From assembly GCA_028868335.1 (NCBI GenBank), contig JAGWUU010000146.1, positions 1 through 7,978 of the forward strand: DNA of 7,978 nucleotides. Direction: 5' to 3'. Under the pieces are notes generated by a model. It saw only the letters and a program-made list of their open reading frames with translations. It was not told the DNA's origin and made no database searches. The translations under genes were made by a program, and so were the position numbers. This document shows positions 1 to 6,553 of this stretch, one piece after another. Numbering within the stretch: position 1 is the stretch's first letter; the number at the start of each line of letters is the position of its first letter. Source of the stretch: Sphingomonadales bacterium (GTDB lineage: Bacteria; Pseudomonadota; Alphaproteobacteria; Sphingomonadales; Sphingomonadaceae).

Positions 1-785
1 CGAAGCTGCTCGGCACCGTGGTCCGCTATCCGATCACCGCCGGCCAGCCGGTAACCCAGGGCGCCCTGGTCAAGCCGGGCGACCGCGGCTTCCTTGCCGC
101 CGCGCTTGGCCCCGGCATGCGCGCCGTGACAATCCCGGTTTCGAAGAAAACCGGCGTTGCCGGCTTCATCTTCCCGGGCGACCACGTCGACCTCGTGCTG
201 ACCCAGGCGGTCAAGCCGACCGATGGCGGCGACACGCTCAAGACGGCGGAAACGATCATGCGTAACCTGCGCGTGCTTGCCACCGACCAGTCGACCGAGA
301 CGGAAACCGAAAACGGCAAAACCGTGGTCAAGACCGCCAGCACAGTGACGATCGAAGTGACCCCGAAAATCGCCGAGAAGATCGCCGTGGCGGACAACAT
401 CGGCCAGCTTTCGCTCTCGCTGCGATCCCTGGCCGATAGCCAGGCGGACCTCGATCGCGCGGTGGCCAGCGGAAACGTCAAGGTTCCCACGGGCATGAAC
501 AAGCAGGACGAGGACAAGTTCCTGTCGCAGGCGCTCAACCGTCCCAATGACAACGGTTCGACCTTCGTAACCGGCGGGGACGTCTCGCGCTTCCAGCGTC
601 GCGGCATGCCCAGCCAGGCACAGGTGACCCGTTCGGCCGGCAACGCTTTCGGTGCCGCGATGGGCAATGCCATCGCCAGCCGGATGGGCGGGGGTGCAGG
701 GATGCCCGGCGCCGTCGTTCGGTCAGGCCCCGTCGTCCGCGTGACCCGCGGCAAGGTTACCACTGAAGAATCCGTGGGGCGCTGA
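1..785 (+). CDS. cpaB: Flp pilus assembly protein CpaB/RcpC, 5' end truncated by window
   Basis: This is a periplasmic component of the Tad (type IVc) pilus, thought to work with the secretin CpaC. The frame is open from base 3 with no stop, and the residues before the first GTG (position 18) continue the conserved domain, so the true start lies upstream and that GTG is internal. About 260 residues are visible; full-length relatives have roughly 300-350, so the signal peptide and the start of the SAF domain are missing. Numbering from the codon at 3-5, residues 1-26 are the end of the SAF domain (VRYPITAGQPV). Residues 35-155 are the RcpC region, with GMRAVTIPV (38-46) and GFIFPGDHVDLV (54-65), both typical of the family. 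A Gly/Ala/Met-rich linker (about 212-240) leads to a terminal RVTRGK motif often seen at CpaB C-termini. It is followed directly by cpaC, as in other Tad loci. Confidence 0.93.
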   Translation, partial: KLLGTVVRYPITAGQPVTQGALVKPGDRGFLAAALGPGMRAVTIPVSKKTGVAGFIFPGDHVDLVLTQAVKPTDGGDTLKTAETIMRNLRVLATDQSTETETENGKTVVKTASTVTIEVTPKIAEKIAVADNIGQLSLSLRSLADSQADLDRAVASGNVKVPTGMNKQDEDKFLSQALNRPNDNGSTFVTGGDVSRFQRRGMPSQAQVTRSAGNAFGAAMGNAIASRMGGGAGMPGAVVRSGPVVRVTRGKVTTEESVGR

Positions 786-824
786 GATGACGCTTCGGAA
801 CACCAACGCCCTTCGCGGCCCCAA

Positions 825-830
825 GAAAGG
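825..830 (+). promoter_or_regulatory. Ribosome binding site supporting the cpaC start at 838
   Basis: GAAAGG lies 7 bases before the ATG at 838. The earlier in-frame ATG at 787, one base after the cpaB stop, has no comparable purine-rich site at a workable distance. The 838 start also gives a normal-length signal peptide. The site is modest, so the start at 787 is not excluded. Confidence 0.5.
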
Positions 831-837
831 CAGCCCG

Positions 838-2436
838 ATGAATCGCCTTGCCATTCAATTCCTGACTGCCGTGAGCCTGGCCGCGCCGTTGGCGCTGCTA
901 CCGGCGCAATCCGCACAGGCGCAGTCGGTTTCACGTCCGGCCAACGACATCAACCTGTCGATCGGTCGCGGCCAGCTCGTCACGGTCGGCGGTGCAATGA
1001 CCGACGTGTTCGTCGCCAACGAGTCGATCGCCGACGTTCAGGTCAAGTCGCCCCGACAGCTCTACGTCTTCGGCAAGGCGGGTGGTGAAACCACTGTCTA
1101 TGCCAGCGACGCGGCTGGCAACGTGATCTGGTCTGCCAACGTCCGGGTCGGTTCGAACATCGACAGCGTCGACCAGATGCTGAAGCTCGCCATGCCCGAT
1201 GCGCATATCGCTGTGTCGACCATGGGCACCAACACCTTCCTGCTGACCGGCACTGTCGCCGCTCCCGAGGATGCGGCCGAGGCCCAGCGCCTGGTCCAGG
1301 CCTTCGTCAGCAAGGACGCCAACGTGATCTCACGCCTGAAGATGGCCACCCCGTTGCAGGTCAACCTGCAGGTCCGCTTTGCCGAAGTCAGCCGTTCGCT
1401 GGTTCGCCAGATCGGCGTCAACCTGACGAGCATGACTTCAGGCGGCAGCGGCTTCCAGATCGGCGTTGGCCAGCAGACCCGGACGTTCTTCTCCAGCTAC
1501 CGTCCGGGTGCCCCAATGGGTGTTGGCAACACGGTGACATACAATGCCCCGGATCCGAACGATCCGACGAAGGTAATTTCGCAGTCCGGCACATCCTTAA
1601 ACACGGCCTCGCTGGGCACCACGGTTGGCCTGGCTGGCAAGCTGTTCGGCCTCGATCTGCTCGGCGCGCTCGACATGGGCGAATCGCTCGGCCTCGTGAC
1701 TTCGCTGTCCTCGCCCAACCTCACTGCGCTTTCGGGTGAGACGGCGGACTTCCTCGCGGGTGGCGAATACCCGATCCCGATAAGCCAGGGTCTTGGCACC
1801 ACGTCAGTCGAATACAAGAAGTTCGGCGTCAGCCTGGCCTACACACCGACGGTTCTGGCCAACGGTCGCATCTCGATGCGGGTTCGCCCGGAAGTGTCCG
1901 AACTGTCGAGCCAGGGCGCGATCGTGCTCAACGGCTTCCAGGTCCCGGCACTGACGGTGCGCCGCGCAGAAACGACCATCGAACTCGGTTCCGGTCAGAG
2001 CTTCATGATCGCCGGGCTGATGAGCAACAGCGCCCAGAACACGCTGAAGAAGATGCCGGGCGCGGGCGATATTCCGATCCTGGGATCGCTGTTCCGCTCG
2101 ACCAACTTCCAGCGCGGTGAGACCGAACTGGTGATCGTGGTGACGCCGTATCTGGTCAACCCGGTCAACGCCAATGACATCAAGCTTCCGACCGACGGCT
2201 ATCAGAACGCCAATACGCTGCAGCAGTTGCTCGGCCATATGGAAAGCGACGGCAAGCTCGGCGGCGACCGGCCCAAGCCTACCGCCGCGCCTTCGGCTGC
2301 CACGGCACCCAAGGTAGGCGATCTGGATGCGCCCGCTGGTCCGGCAGCTCCGGCCAAGGAAGAGAAGAAGTCCAAGAAGAAGCCACGCTCCGCCGATGCG
2401 TCGAAGGGCGCGGCTCCCGGCTTCAGCCTGAACTGA
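838..2436 (+). CDS. cpaC: Tad pilus outer-membrane secretin CpaC (RcpA type)
   Basis: The protein forms the multimeric outer-membrane channel through which the Flp pilus exits; it belongs to the type II/III secretion secretin family. From the ATG at 838 it has 532 residues. Residues 1-28 are a Sec signal peptide with probable cleavage after AQA. Residues 38-104 match the short N-terminal pilus secretin domain, and about 108-173 look like a BON-type periplasmic domain. The secretin core spans about 281-443: GETADFLAGGEYPIPI (300-315), GVSLAYTPTVLANG (330-343), GQSFMIAGLM (386-395), MPGAGDIPILGSLFRS (406-421) and ELVIVVTPYLV (430-440), all hallmark segments. After this comes a roughly 90-residue tail rich in Pro/Ala with a Lys cluster (507-516) and a GFSLN end. 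An alternative start at 787 would add 17 residues. cpaD begins 15 bases downstream. The function is secure; only the start is uncertain. Confidence 0.95.
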   Translation: MNRLAIQFLTAVSLAAPLALLPAQSAQAQSVSRPANDINLSIGRGQLVTVGGAMTDVFVANESIADVQVKSPRQLYVFGKAGGETTVYASDAAGNVIWSANVRVGSNIDSVDQMLKLAMPDAHIAVSTMGTNTFLLTGTVAAPEDAAEAQRLVQAFVSKDANVISRLKMATPLQVNLQVRFAEVSRSLVRQIGVNLTSMTSGGSGFQIGVGQQTRTFFSSYRPGAPMGVGNTVTYNAPDPNDPTKVISQSGTSLNTASLGTTVGLAGKLFGLDLLGALDMGESLGLVTSLSSPNLTALSGETADFLAGGEYPIPISQGLGTTSVEYKKFGVSLAYTPTVLANGRISMRVRPEVSELSSQGAIVLNGFQVPALTVRRAETTIELGSGQSFMIAGLMSNSAQNTLKKMPGAGDIPILGSLFRSTNFQRGETELVIVVTPYLVNPVNANDIKLPTDGYQNANTLQQLLGHMESDGKLGGDRPKPTAAPSAATAPKVGDLDAPAGPAAPAKEEKKSKKKPRSADASKGAAPGFSLN

Positions 2437-2451
2437 GAGAGGTGAAGACCC

Positions 2452-3105
2452 ATGCGTAAACGAATGAACCGCACGGCACTTGCCACGGCGATCACCCTCT
2501 CGCTCGGCCTAGCCCTGGGCGGCTGTGGCAACGGCCTTGGCGGTAACCGCAGCCTGGAATCGGTCCACCAGCCGGTGGTCGAACGCACCAACTACACGCT
2601 CGACGTGACCAGCGGTCCCGGCGGGCTGTCGCTCCCCGAGCAACGCCGCCTTGCCGGCTGGTTCGAAGCGATGAACCTGCGTTACGGCGACCGTATCTCG
2701 ATCGACGATCCACTCAACAGCGCCGCTACCCGCTCCGCGGTGGAGGCGGTTGCCAGCCGCTTCTCGATGCTGGTCGGCGATCAGGCTCCGACCACGCCGG
2801 GTTATGTGAACGCCGGCACGGTTCGCGTCATCGTCACCCGCTCGAGCGCCCACGTCCCGGACTGCCCGAACTGGTCGGTCAAGTCGGACAATTCGCTGAG
2901 CAACGCCACCAGCACCAACTACGGCTGCTCGGTCAATTCGAACCTTGCGGCAATGGTCGCGGATCCCGAACACCTGCTCAAGGGTGCAGAGGGTTCCAGC
3001 CAGACTGTCGTGATGAGTTCGACCAAAGCCATCGACAGCTATCGCGGCGCCAAGCCAACCGGCGAAGGCGGTCTGAAGCAAGAATCCACGCAGAGCGGGA
3101 AGTAA
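2452..3105 (+). CDS. cpaD: Tad pilus lipoprotein CpaD
   Basis: This CpaD-family lipoprotein of 217 residues is thought to act at the outer membrane with the CpaC secretin. Residues 1-24 are a lipoprotein signal (MRKRMNR, then a hydrophobic stretch), ending in a lipobox LGGC with the lipidated Cys at 25. The family signature is near the C-terminus: VPDCPNWS (135-142) and NYGCSVNSNLAAMVADP (156-172). The two mature cysteines outside the lipobox, C138 and C159, could form a disulphide in the periplasm; this is inference. The ATG at 2452 has GAGAGG (2437-2442) 9 bases upstream; a second in-frame ATG at 2464 would shorten the positively charged n-region. The last ~25 residues are polar and likely disordered. 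The stop lies 3 bases before the cpaE start, so the two are probably translationally linked. Confidence 0.93.
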   Translation: MRKRMNRTALATAITLSLGLALGGCGNGLGGNRSLESVHQPVVERTNYTLDVTSGPGGLSLPEQRRLAGWFEAMNLRYGDRISIDDPLNSAATRSAVEAVASRFSMLVGDQAPTTPGYVNAGTVRVIVTRSSAHVPDCPNWSVKSDNSLSNATSTNYGCSVNSNLAAMVADPEHLLKGAEGSSQTVVMSSTKAIDSYRGAKPTGEGGLKQESTQSGK

Positions 3106-3108
3106 GCC

Positions 3109-4392
3109 ATGAATGCTCCTTGGAAACCAGGCACCCCCGGCAACCGCGACGCCTTCAACGCGTTCATCTGTGATGAAGCCGCGCTCGATGTGCTGCGCCC
3201 GGTCGTAATCGAAATGGGCTGGCAGCCCGAGAAGTGCAACAAGGGCGGCCTGCGCAACGCAGTGCAGTCCCTGTCGATCACTGCCAGTCCCAACATCCTG
3301 ATGGTCGACCTGTCGGAGAGCGGCGATCCGCTGTCCGACATCAACGCCCTCGCCGAGGTCTGCGAGCCCGGTACGGTGGTGATCGCCGTCGGCCAGGTCA
3401 ACGACGTGCGGCTCTACCGCGATCTCGTCGCCAGCGGCATCCACGACTACCTGCTGAAGCCCTTGTCCCCCGGACAGGTGCGCGATGCGCTGGTCAATGC
3501 CCAGGCGGTGTTCGCCGCGCCGAAGCATCACGATCCGGCTGTGGCCAAGCGCCACATCTCGACCGCGGTGATCGGCACGCGCGGCGGCGTGGGAGCGTCA
3601 ACGCTCGCCACTTCGCTCGCCTGGCTGTTCAGCGCCGACGAGAAGATGCCGACGGCGCTGCTTGATCTTGACGTCCACTTTGGCACCGGCGCGCTGGCGC
3701 TGGACCTCGAGCCGGGCCGCGGCCTGACCGATGCGATCGAGAATCCGGGCCGTATCGATGGGCTGTTCATCGAACGCGCGATGATCCGTGCCAACGATCA
3801 CCTGGCGATCCTTTCGGCCGAAGCGCCGATGAATTCGCCGCTGATGACCGATGGCGCAGCCTTCGTGCAACTGGAGGAGGAATTCCGCCAGGCGTTCGAA
3901 ATGACCGTGATCGACCTGCCGCGAAACATGCTGATCAACTTCCCACACCTGCTGGCCGACGTGAACGTCGTCATTCTTGCCACCGAGATGACGCTGGCCG
4001 GTGCACGCGATGCGATCCGCATCCTTTCCTGGCTCAAGACCAATGCCGCCCACGTTCAGCCGATCGTGGTCGCCAACAAGGTCCAGTCAGGTGTCGCGGA
4101 GATCAGCAAGGCGGACTTCGAAGCGTCGATCGAACGCAAGATCGGCTACACGATCCCCTACGACGTCAAGGCGGCGACCAATGCGGCCAAGCTTGGCCAG
4201 ACCTTTGCCGATGCCAATCGCAGCAGCAAGGCCGGCAGCACCATTCGCGAAATCGCCAAGACGATCATGGGCGTGGGCGAAGGCGAGGTCATCGACGACG
4301 GTGTCAAGGTCAAGACGTCGCTGCTCGGCAAGTTCGACCTGAAGTCGCTCCTGCCGAAGAAGGAAAAGTCCCCCGCCCCGGCCCAGGCCTGA
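3109..4392 (+). CDS. cpaE: Tad pilus localisation ATPase CpaE (TadZ-like, ParA/MinD family)
   Basis: This 427-residue cytoplasmic protein is of the CpaE/TadZ type, which places the Tad pilus machine at the cell pole in studied relatives. Residues about 17-133 form a receiver-like domain: an acidic pair D22-E23, a phosphoacceptor-like D67 in MVDLSE and the KP pair K117-P118, but Gly/Val where the usual Ser/Thr sits (93-96). Residues about 150-388 are the SIMIBI-class ATPase. Its Walker A is RGGVGAST (158-165), with Arg in place of the signature Lys of classical ParA/MinD, as I recall for CpaE proteins. LLDLDVHFG (184-192) and VIDLPR (267-272) are the other acidic nucleotide-site strands. The C-terminal tail (about 400-427) is basic and hydrophobic, ending in PKKEKSPAPAQA. 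GGGA (3097-3100) precedes the ATG by 8 bases. The next gene is tadB, whereas cpaF/tadA usually follows cpaE. Confidence 0.94.
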   Translation: MNAPWKPGTPGNRDAFNAFICDEAALDVLRPVVIEMGWQPEKCNKGGLRNAVQSLSITASPNILMVDLSESGDPLSDINALAEVCEPGTVVIAVGQVNDVRLYRDLVASGIHDYLLKPLSPGQVRDALVNAQAVFAAPKHHDPAVAKRHISTAVIGTRGGVGASTLATSLAWLFSADEKMPTALLDLDVHFGTGALALDLEPGRGLTDAIENPGRIDGLFIERAMIRANDHLAILSAEAPMNSPLMTDGAAFVQLEEEFRQAFEMTVIDLPRNMLINFPHLLADVNVVILATEMTLAGARDAIRILSWLKTNAAHVQPIVVANKVQSGVAEISKADFEASIERKIGYTIPYDVKAATNAAKLGQTFADANRSSKAGSTIREIAKTIMGVGEGEVIDDGVKVKTSLLGKFDLKSLLPKKEKSPAPAQA

Positions 4393-4435
4393 GGCGGAAC
4401 CGGTCCCCGGCCCGCCTCGGCGGGTCGCGCGGACC
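4391..4435 (+). promoter_or_regulatory. Competing hairpins in the cpaE-tadB gap
   Basis: The gap contains two stems that cannot form together. Stem A pairs 4391-4397 (GAGGCGG, overlapping the cpaE stop codon) with 4412-4418 (CCGCCTC). Stem B pairs 4411-4416 (CCCGCC) with 4419-4424 (GGCGGG) and can be extended through an internal loop by 4402-4406 (GGTCC) with 4431-4435 (GGACC). No T-run follows, so it is not an intrinsic terminator. A ribosome stopping at cpaE would cover the left arm of stem A and favour stem B. Roles in mRNA processing or in tuning tadB relative to cpaE are possible but unproven; in such GC-rich sequence chance pairing is also plausible. Confidence 0.4.
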
Positions 4436-4461
4436 ACTGACAAGGAAGGCGTAAAGCGCAG

Positions 4462-5433
4462 ATGAGCATGATCCAGCTCCTGCTCGTGTTCATGGGCCTG
4501 ATGGCTTTCATGGTGCTCGGCTACCTGGCTTTTGCCGGTCCCTCGGCGACCAAGGAAGGCGCGCGCCGCCTTCAGGCGGTCCGCTTCCGCCATTCGGAAA
4601 ACACGATCGACCGGGTCGAGGCCCAGTTCAAGAAGGCGATCGCCGCACGCAAGCCCAAGATGCACCAGATCGCGGGCTCGGAATCGCGCATCGCGGCCCT
4701 TGCCCTGCGCCTGCACCGTACAGGCAAGGGATGGACGCTTAGCCAGTATCTCTACGCCTCGGCGGGCATTGCCCTAGCCATCATCGTGCTGATGTATCTC
4801 AAGACAGGAGCGATCCTGCTTTCGCTGGCCTTTGGGCTCGTCGTCGGCGCGGGCGTGCCGCACATGGCGGTCAACAGCGCGATCAAGAAGCGCTATGTCA
4901 ACTTCACCACCAAGTTTCCCGATGCGATCGAGCTGCTCGTGCGCGGGTTGCGCTCGGGCCTTCCGGTAACCGAAACGCTGGGCGTGATCGCCACTGAAGT
5001 TCCCGGCCCGGTGGGCGAGGAATTCAAGTCGATCACCGAACGCATCAAGATCGGCAAGACCATGGAGGACGCCCTCCAGGACACCGCCGACCGGCTCAAC
5101 ATGCCTGAATTCAGCTTCTTCTGCATTACCCTGGCAATCCAGCGGGAAACCGGCGGCAACCTTGCCGAAACGCTGTCCAACCTTGCCGACGTGCTGCGCA
5201 AACGCGGCCAGATGAAGCTCAAGATCAAGGCGATGAGTTCGGAATCGAAGGCCTCGGCGTACATCGTCGGTGCGCTACCCTTCACCGTGTTCGGCCTGAT
5301 CTGGTTCGTGAACCCCAGCTACATCGGCGGCTTCTTCACCGATGAGCGCCTGATCGTCATCGGCCTTGGCGGGCTGGTGTGGATGAGCATCGGCGGGTTC
5401 ATCATGGGCAAGATGGTCAGCTTCGAGATCTGA
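4462..5433 (+). CDS. tadB: Tad pilus inner-membrane platform protein TadB
   Basis: This 323-residue integral membrane protein has a type II secretion F (T2SSF) domain. With TadC it forms the inner-membrane platform of the Tad pilus, on which the TadA/CpaF ATPase acts. Hydrophobic segments lie at about 4-24, 96-113, 117-137, 266-283 and 295-315. The T2SSF domain runs from about 152 to 280, opening with FPDAIELLVRGLRSGLPVTE (152-171) and carrying QRETGGNLAETL (227-238), a typical TadB segment. A basic amphipathic region (about 30-68) follows the first membrane segment. The ATG at 4462 has AAGGAAGG (4442-4449) 12 bases upstream, which is longer than usual; another ATG six bases later is possible. 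The 69-base gap before it is the largest in the operon, at the place where cpaF normally sits. tadC follows after 17 bases. Confidence 0.94.
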   Translation: MSMIQLLLVFMGLMAFMVLGYLAFAGPSATKEGARRLQAVRFRHSENTIDRVEAQFKKAIAARKPKMHQIAGSESRIAALALRLHRTGKGWTLSQYLYASAGIALAIIVLMYLKTGAILLSLAFGLVVGAGVPHMAVNSAIKKRYVNFTTKFPDAIELLVRGLRSGLPVTETLGVIATEVPGPVGEEFKSITERIKIGKTMEDALQDTADRLNMPEFSFFCITLAIQRETGGNLAETLSNLADVLRKRGQMKLKIKAMSSESKASAYIVGALPFTVFGLIWFVNPSYIGGFFTDERLIVIGLGGLVWMSIGGFIMGKMVSFEI

Positions 5434-5435
5434 GC

Positions 5436-5443
5436 GGAAGGAA
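5436..5443 (+). promoter_or_regulatory. Ribosome binding site fixing the tadC start
   Basis: GGAAGGAA sits 7 bases before the ATG at 5451, just after the tadB stop. This strong site favours 5451 over an in-frame ATG at 5379 inside tadB, which would add 24 hydrophilic residues unlike any TadC N-terminus. Confidence 0.8.
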
Positions 5444-5450
5444 TAGGAAC

Positions 5451-6467
5451 ATGCTGCACTCTCCGCCCGGACCCACGCTCCTCGGTGTCGACGTCATCTG
5501 GGCTGGCACCCTGCTGGCCGGCCTCACCGCGATGGCGATCATGTTCGCGGTCTATACCGCGCTCACGATCCGCGATCCGATGGCTAAACGCGTCAAGGCG
5601 CTCAACGAGCGGCGCGAGCAGCTCAAGTCGGGCATCGTCACACAGTCCGCCAGGAAGCGGGCAAAGATCGTCCGCAAAAACGAGACGACCGACAAGATGC
5701 GCGACACGCTGTCGTCGCTCAAAGTCCTTCAGGCCAGCCAGCTTGCCGTGGTCCAGCAGAAGCTGGCCCAGGCTGGTATCCGCAAGAAGGAATGGGCCGT
5801 CGCGGTCATCTTCGGACGGCTGGTCCTGCCGATCGTATTCGGCGCGCTGGCCGCGCTGCTGATCTACGCGCTGAACATTTTTCCAGCCTGGGGCCCGGCC
5901 AAGAAGTTCGCCGGCTTCGCCGTCATGACCATTCTTGGCTACAAGGCGCCTGACCTCTACATCAACAACATCAAGAACAAGCGCACGAACGAAGTCCGCA
6001 AGGGCCTGCCCGACGCGCTCGACCTGTTGGTGATCTGCGCCGAAGCCGGTCTGACCGTCGACGCCGCGTTCAACCGTGTCGCCCGCGAACTTGGCCGCGC
6101 CTACCCGGAACTGGGTGACGAATTCGCCCTGACCGCAATCGAGCTGTCGTTCCTGAGCGAACGGCGCCAGGCGTTCGAAAACCTTGCCTATCGCGTTGAT
6201 CTGGAGGCGGTGAAGGGCGTGACCACCACCATGGTCCAGACCGAGCGCTATGGTACTCCGCTCGCCTCGGCGTTGCGCGTACTCTCCGCCGAATTCCGCA
6301 ACGAGCGCATGATGCGCGCGGAAGAAAAGGCAGCGCGTCTGCCTGCGATCATGACCGTGCCGCTGATCCTGTTCATTCTGCCGGTGCTGTTCATCGTGAT
6401 CCTTGGCCCGGCAGCCTGCTCGATCAGTGACGCCTTCGCCGGCGGCACTCCGGGACACAAAGGCTAG
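5451..6467 (+). CDS. tadC: Tad pilus inner-membrane platform protein TadC
   Basis: This 338-residue membrane protein is the second T2SSF-domain component of the Tad platform, distantly related to TadB and expected to pair with it. Hydrophobic segments lie at about 13-37, 115-141, 151-167 and 299-320. The T2SSF domain covers about 186-315, opening with GLPDALDLLVICAEAGLTVD (185-204), a characteristic TadC segment, and including VQTERYGTPLASALRVLS (262-279). A basic cytoplasmic stretch (about 41-80) follows the first membrane segment. The start at 5451 is chosen on its ribosome binding site and because it gives a membrane segment directly at the N-terminus. It is the last gene of the pilus operon in the window: no tetratricopeptide gene or tadE/F/G follows, and a terminator-like hairpin lies about 25 bases past the stop. 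Confidence 0.94.
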   Translation: MLHSPPGPTLLGVDVIWAGTLLAGLTAMAIMFAVYTALTIRDPMAKRVKALNERREQLKSGIVTQSARKRAKIVRKNETTDKMRDTLSSLKVLQASQLAVVQQKLAQAGIRKKEWAVAVIFGRLVLPIVFGALAALLIYALNIFPAWGPAKKFAGFAVMTILGYKAPDLYINNIKNKRTNEVRKGLPDALDLLVICAEAGLTVDAAFNRVARELGRAYPELGDEFALTAIELSFLSERRQAFENLAYRVDLEAVKGVTTTMVQTERYGTPLASALRVLSAEFRNERMMRAEEKAARLPAIMTVPLILFILPVLFIVILGPAACSISDAFAGGTPGHKG

Positions 6468-6492
6468 ACCGGACCCCAGACAACCGAAGACC

Positions 6493-6532
6493 AGCGACAG
6501 CCCCCGCCCCGCAAGGTGCGGGGGTTGTTGTT
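6493..6532 (+). terminator. Rho-independent terminator of the pilus operon
   Basis: CCCCCGC (6501-6507) pairs with GCGGGGG (6518-6524), and the stem can be extended outward with A-T, C-G and G-T pairs to 6493/6532. An alternative tighter stem is CCCCGC (6507-6512) with GCGGGG (6518-6523) and a 5-base loop. TTGTTGTT (6525-6532) follows the GC-rich stem on the plus strand. On the minus strand the bases after the stem are not T-rich, so it suits tadC better than the convergent hydrolase gene. Confidence 0.78.
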
Positions 6533-6553
6533 ACGGGTTCGTCCTGGCCCGGC

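Noticed and set aside
18..20. GTG at 18 as the cpaB start
   Set aside because: The residues encoded before it (from base 3) continue the SAF domain, and the gene would lack its signal peptide.
26..934. 302-residue open frame on the minus strand opposite cpaB
   Set aside because: Ser/Arg/Thr/Pro-rich product without recognisable motifs, lying opposite a clear CpaB.
2509..3555. 348-residue open frame on the minus strand opposite cpaD/cpaE
   Set aside because: It spans the boundary of two well-supported plus-strand genes and has a composition typical of an antisense shadow, with no domain seen.
4402..4435. Intrinsic terminator after cpaE
   Set aside because: A GC-rich hairpin is possible but the bases after it (ACTGACAAGG) contain no T-run, and tadB follows with its own ribosome binding site.
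5379..5450. Upstream in-frame ATG for tadC inside tadB
   Set aside because: It would add 24 hydrophilic residues encoded in tadB sequence; a strong ribosome binding site at 5436-5443 supports the ATG at 5451.
5319..6458. 379-residue open frame on the minus strand opposite tadB/tadC
   Set aside because: Its product is rich in Arg/His/Asp/Gln without recognisable domains, while the plus strand encodes clear TadB and TadC. Long antisense frames are expected opposite high-GC genes with strong third-position bias.
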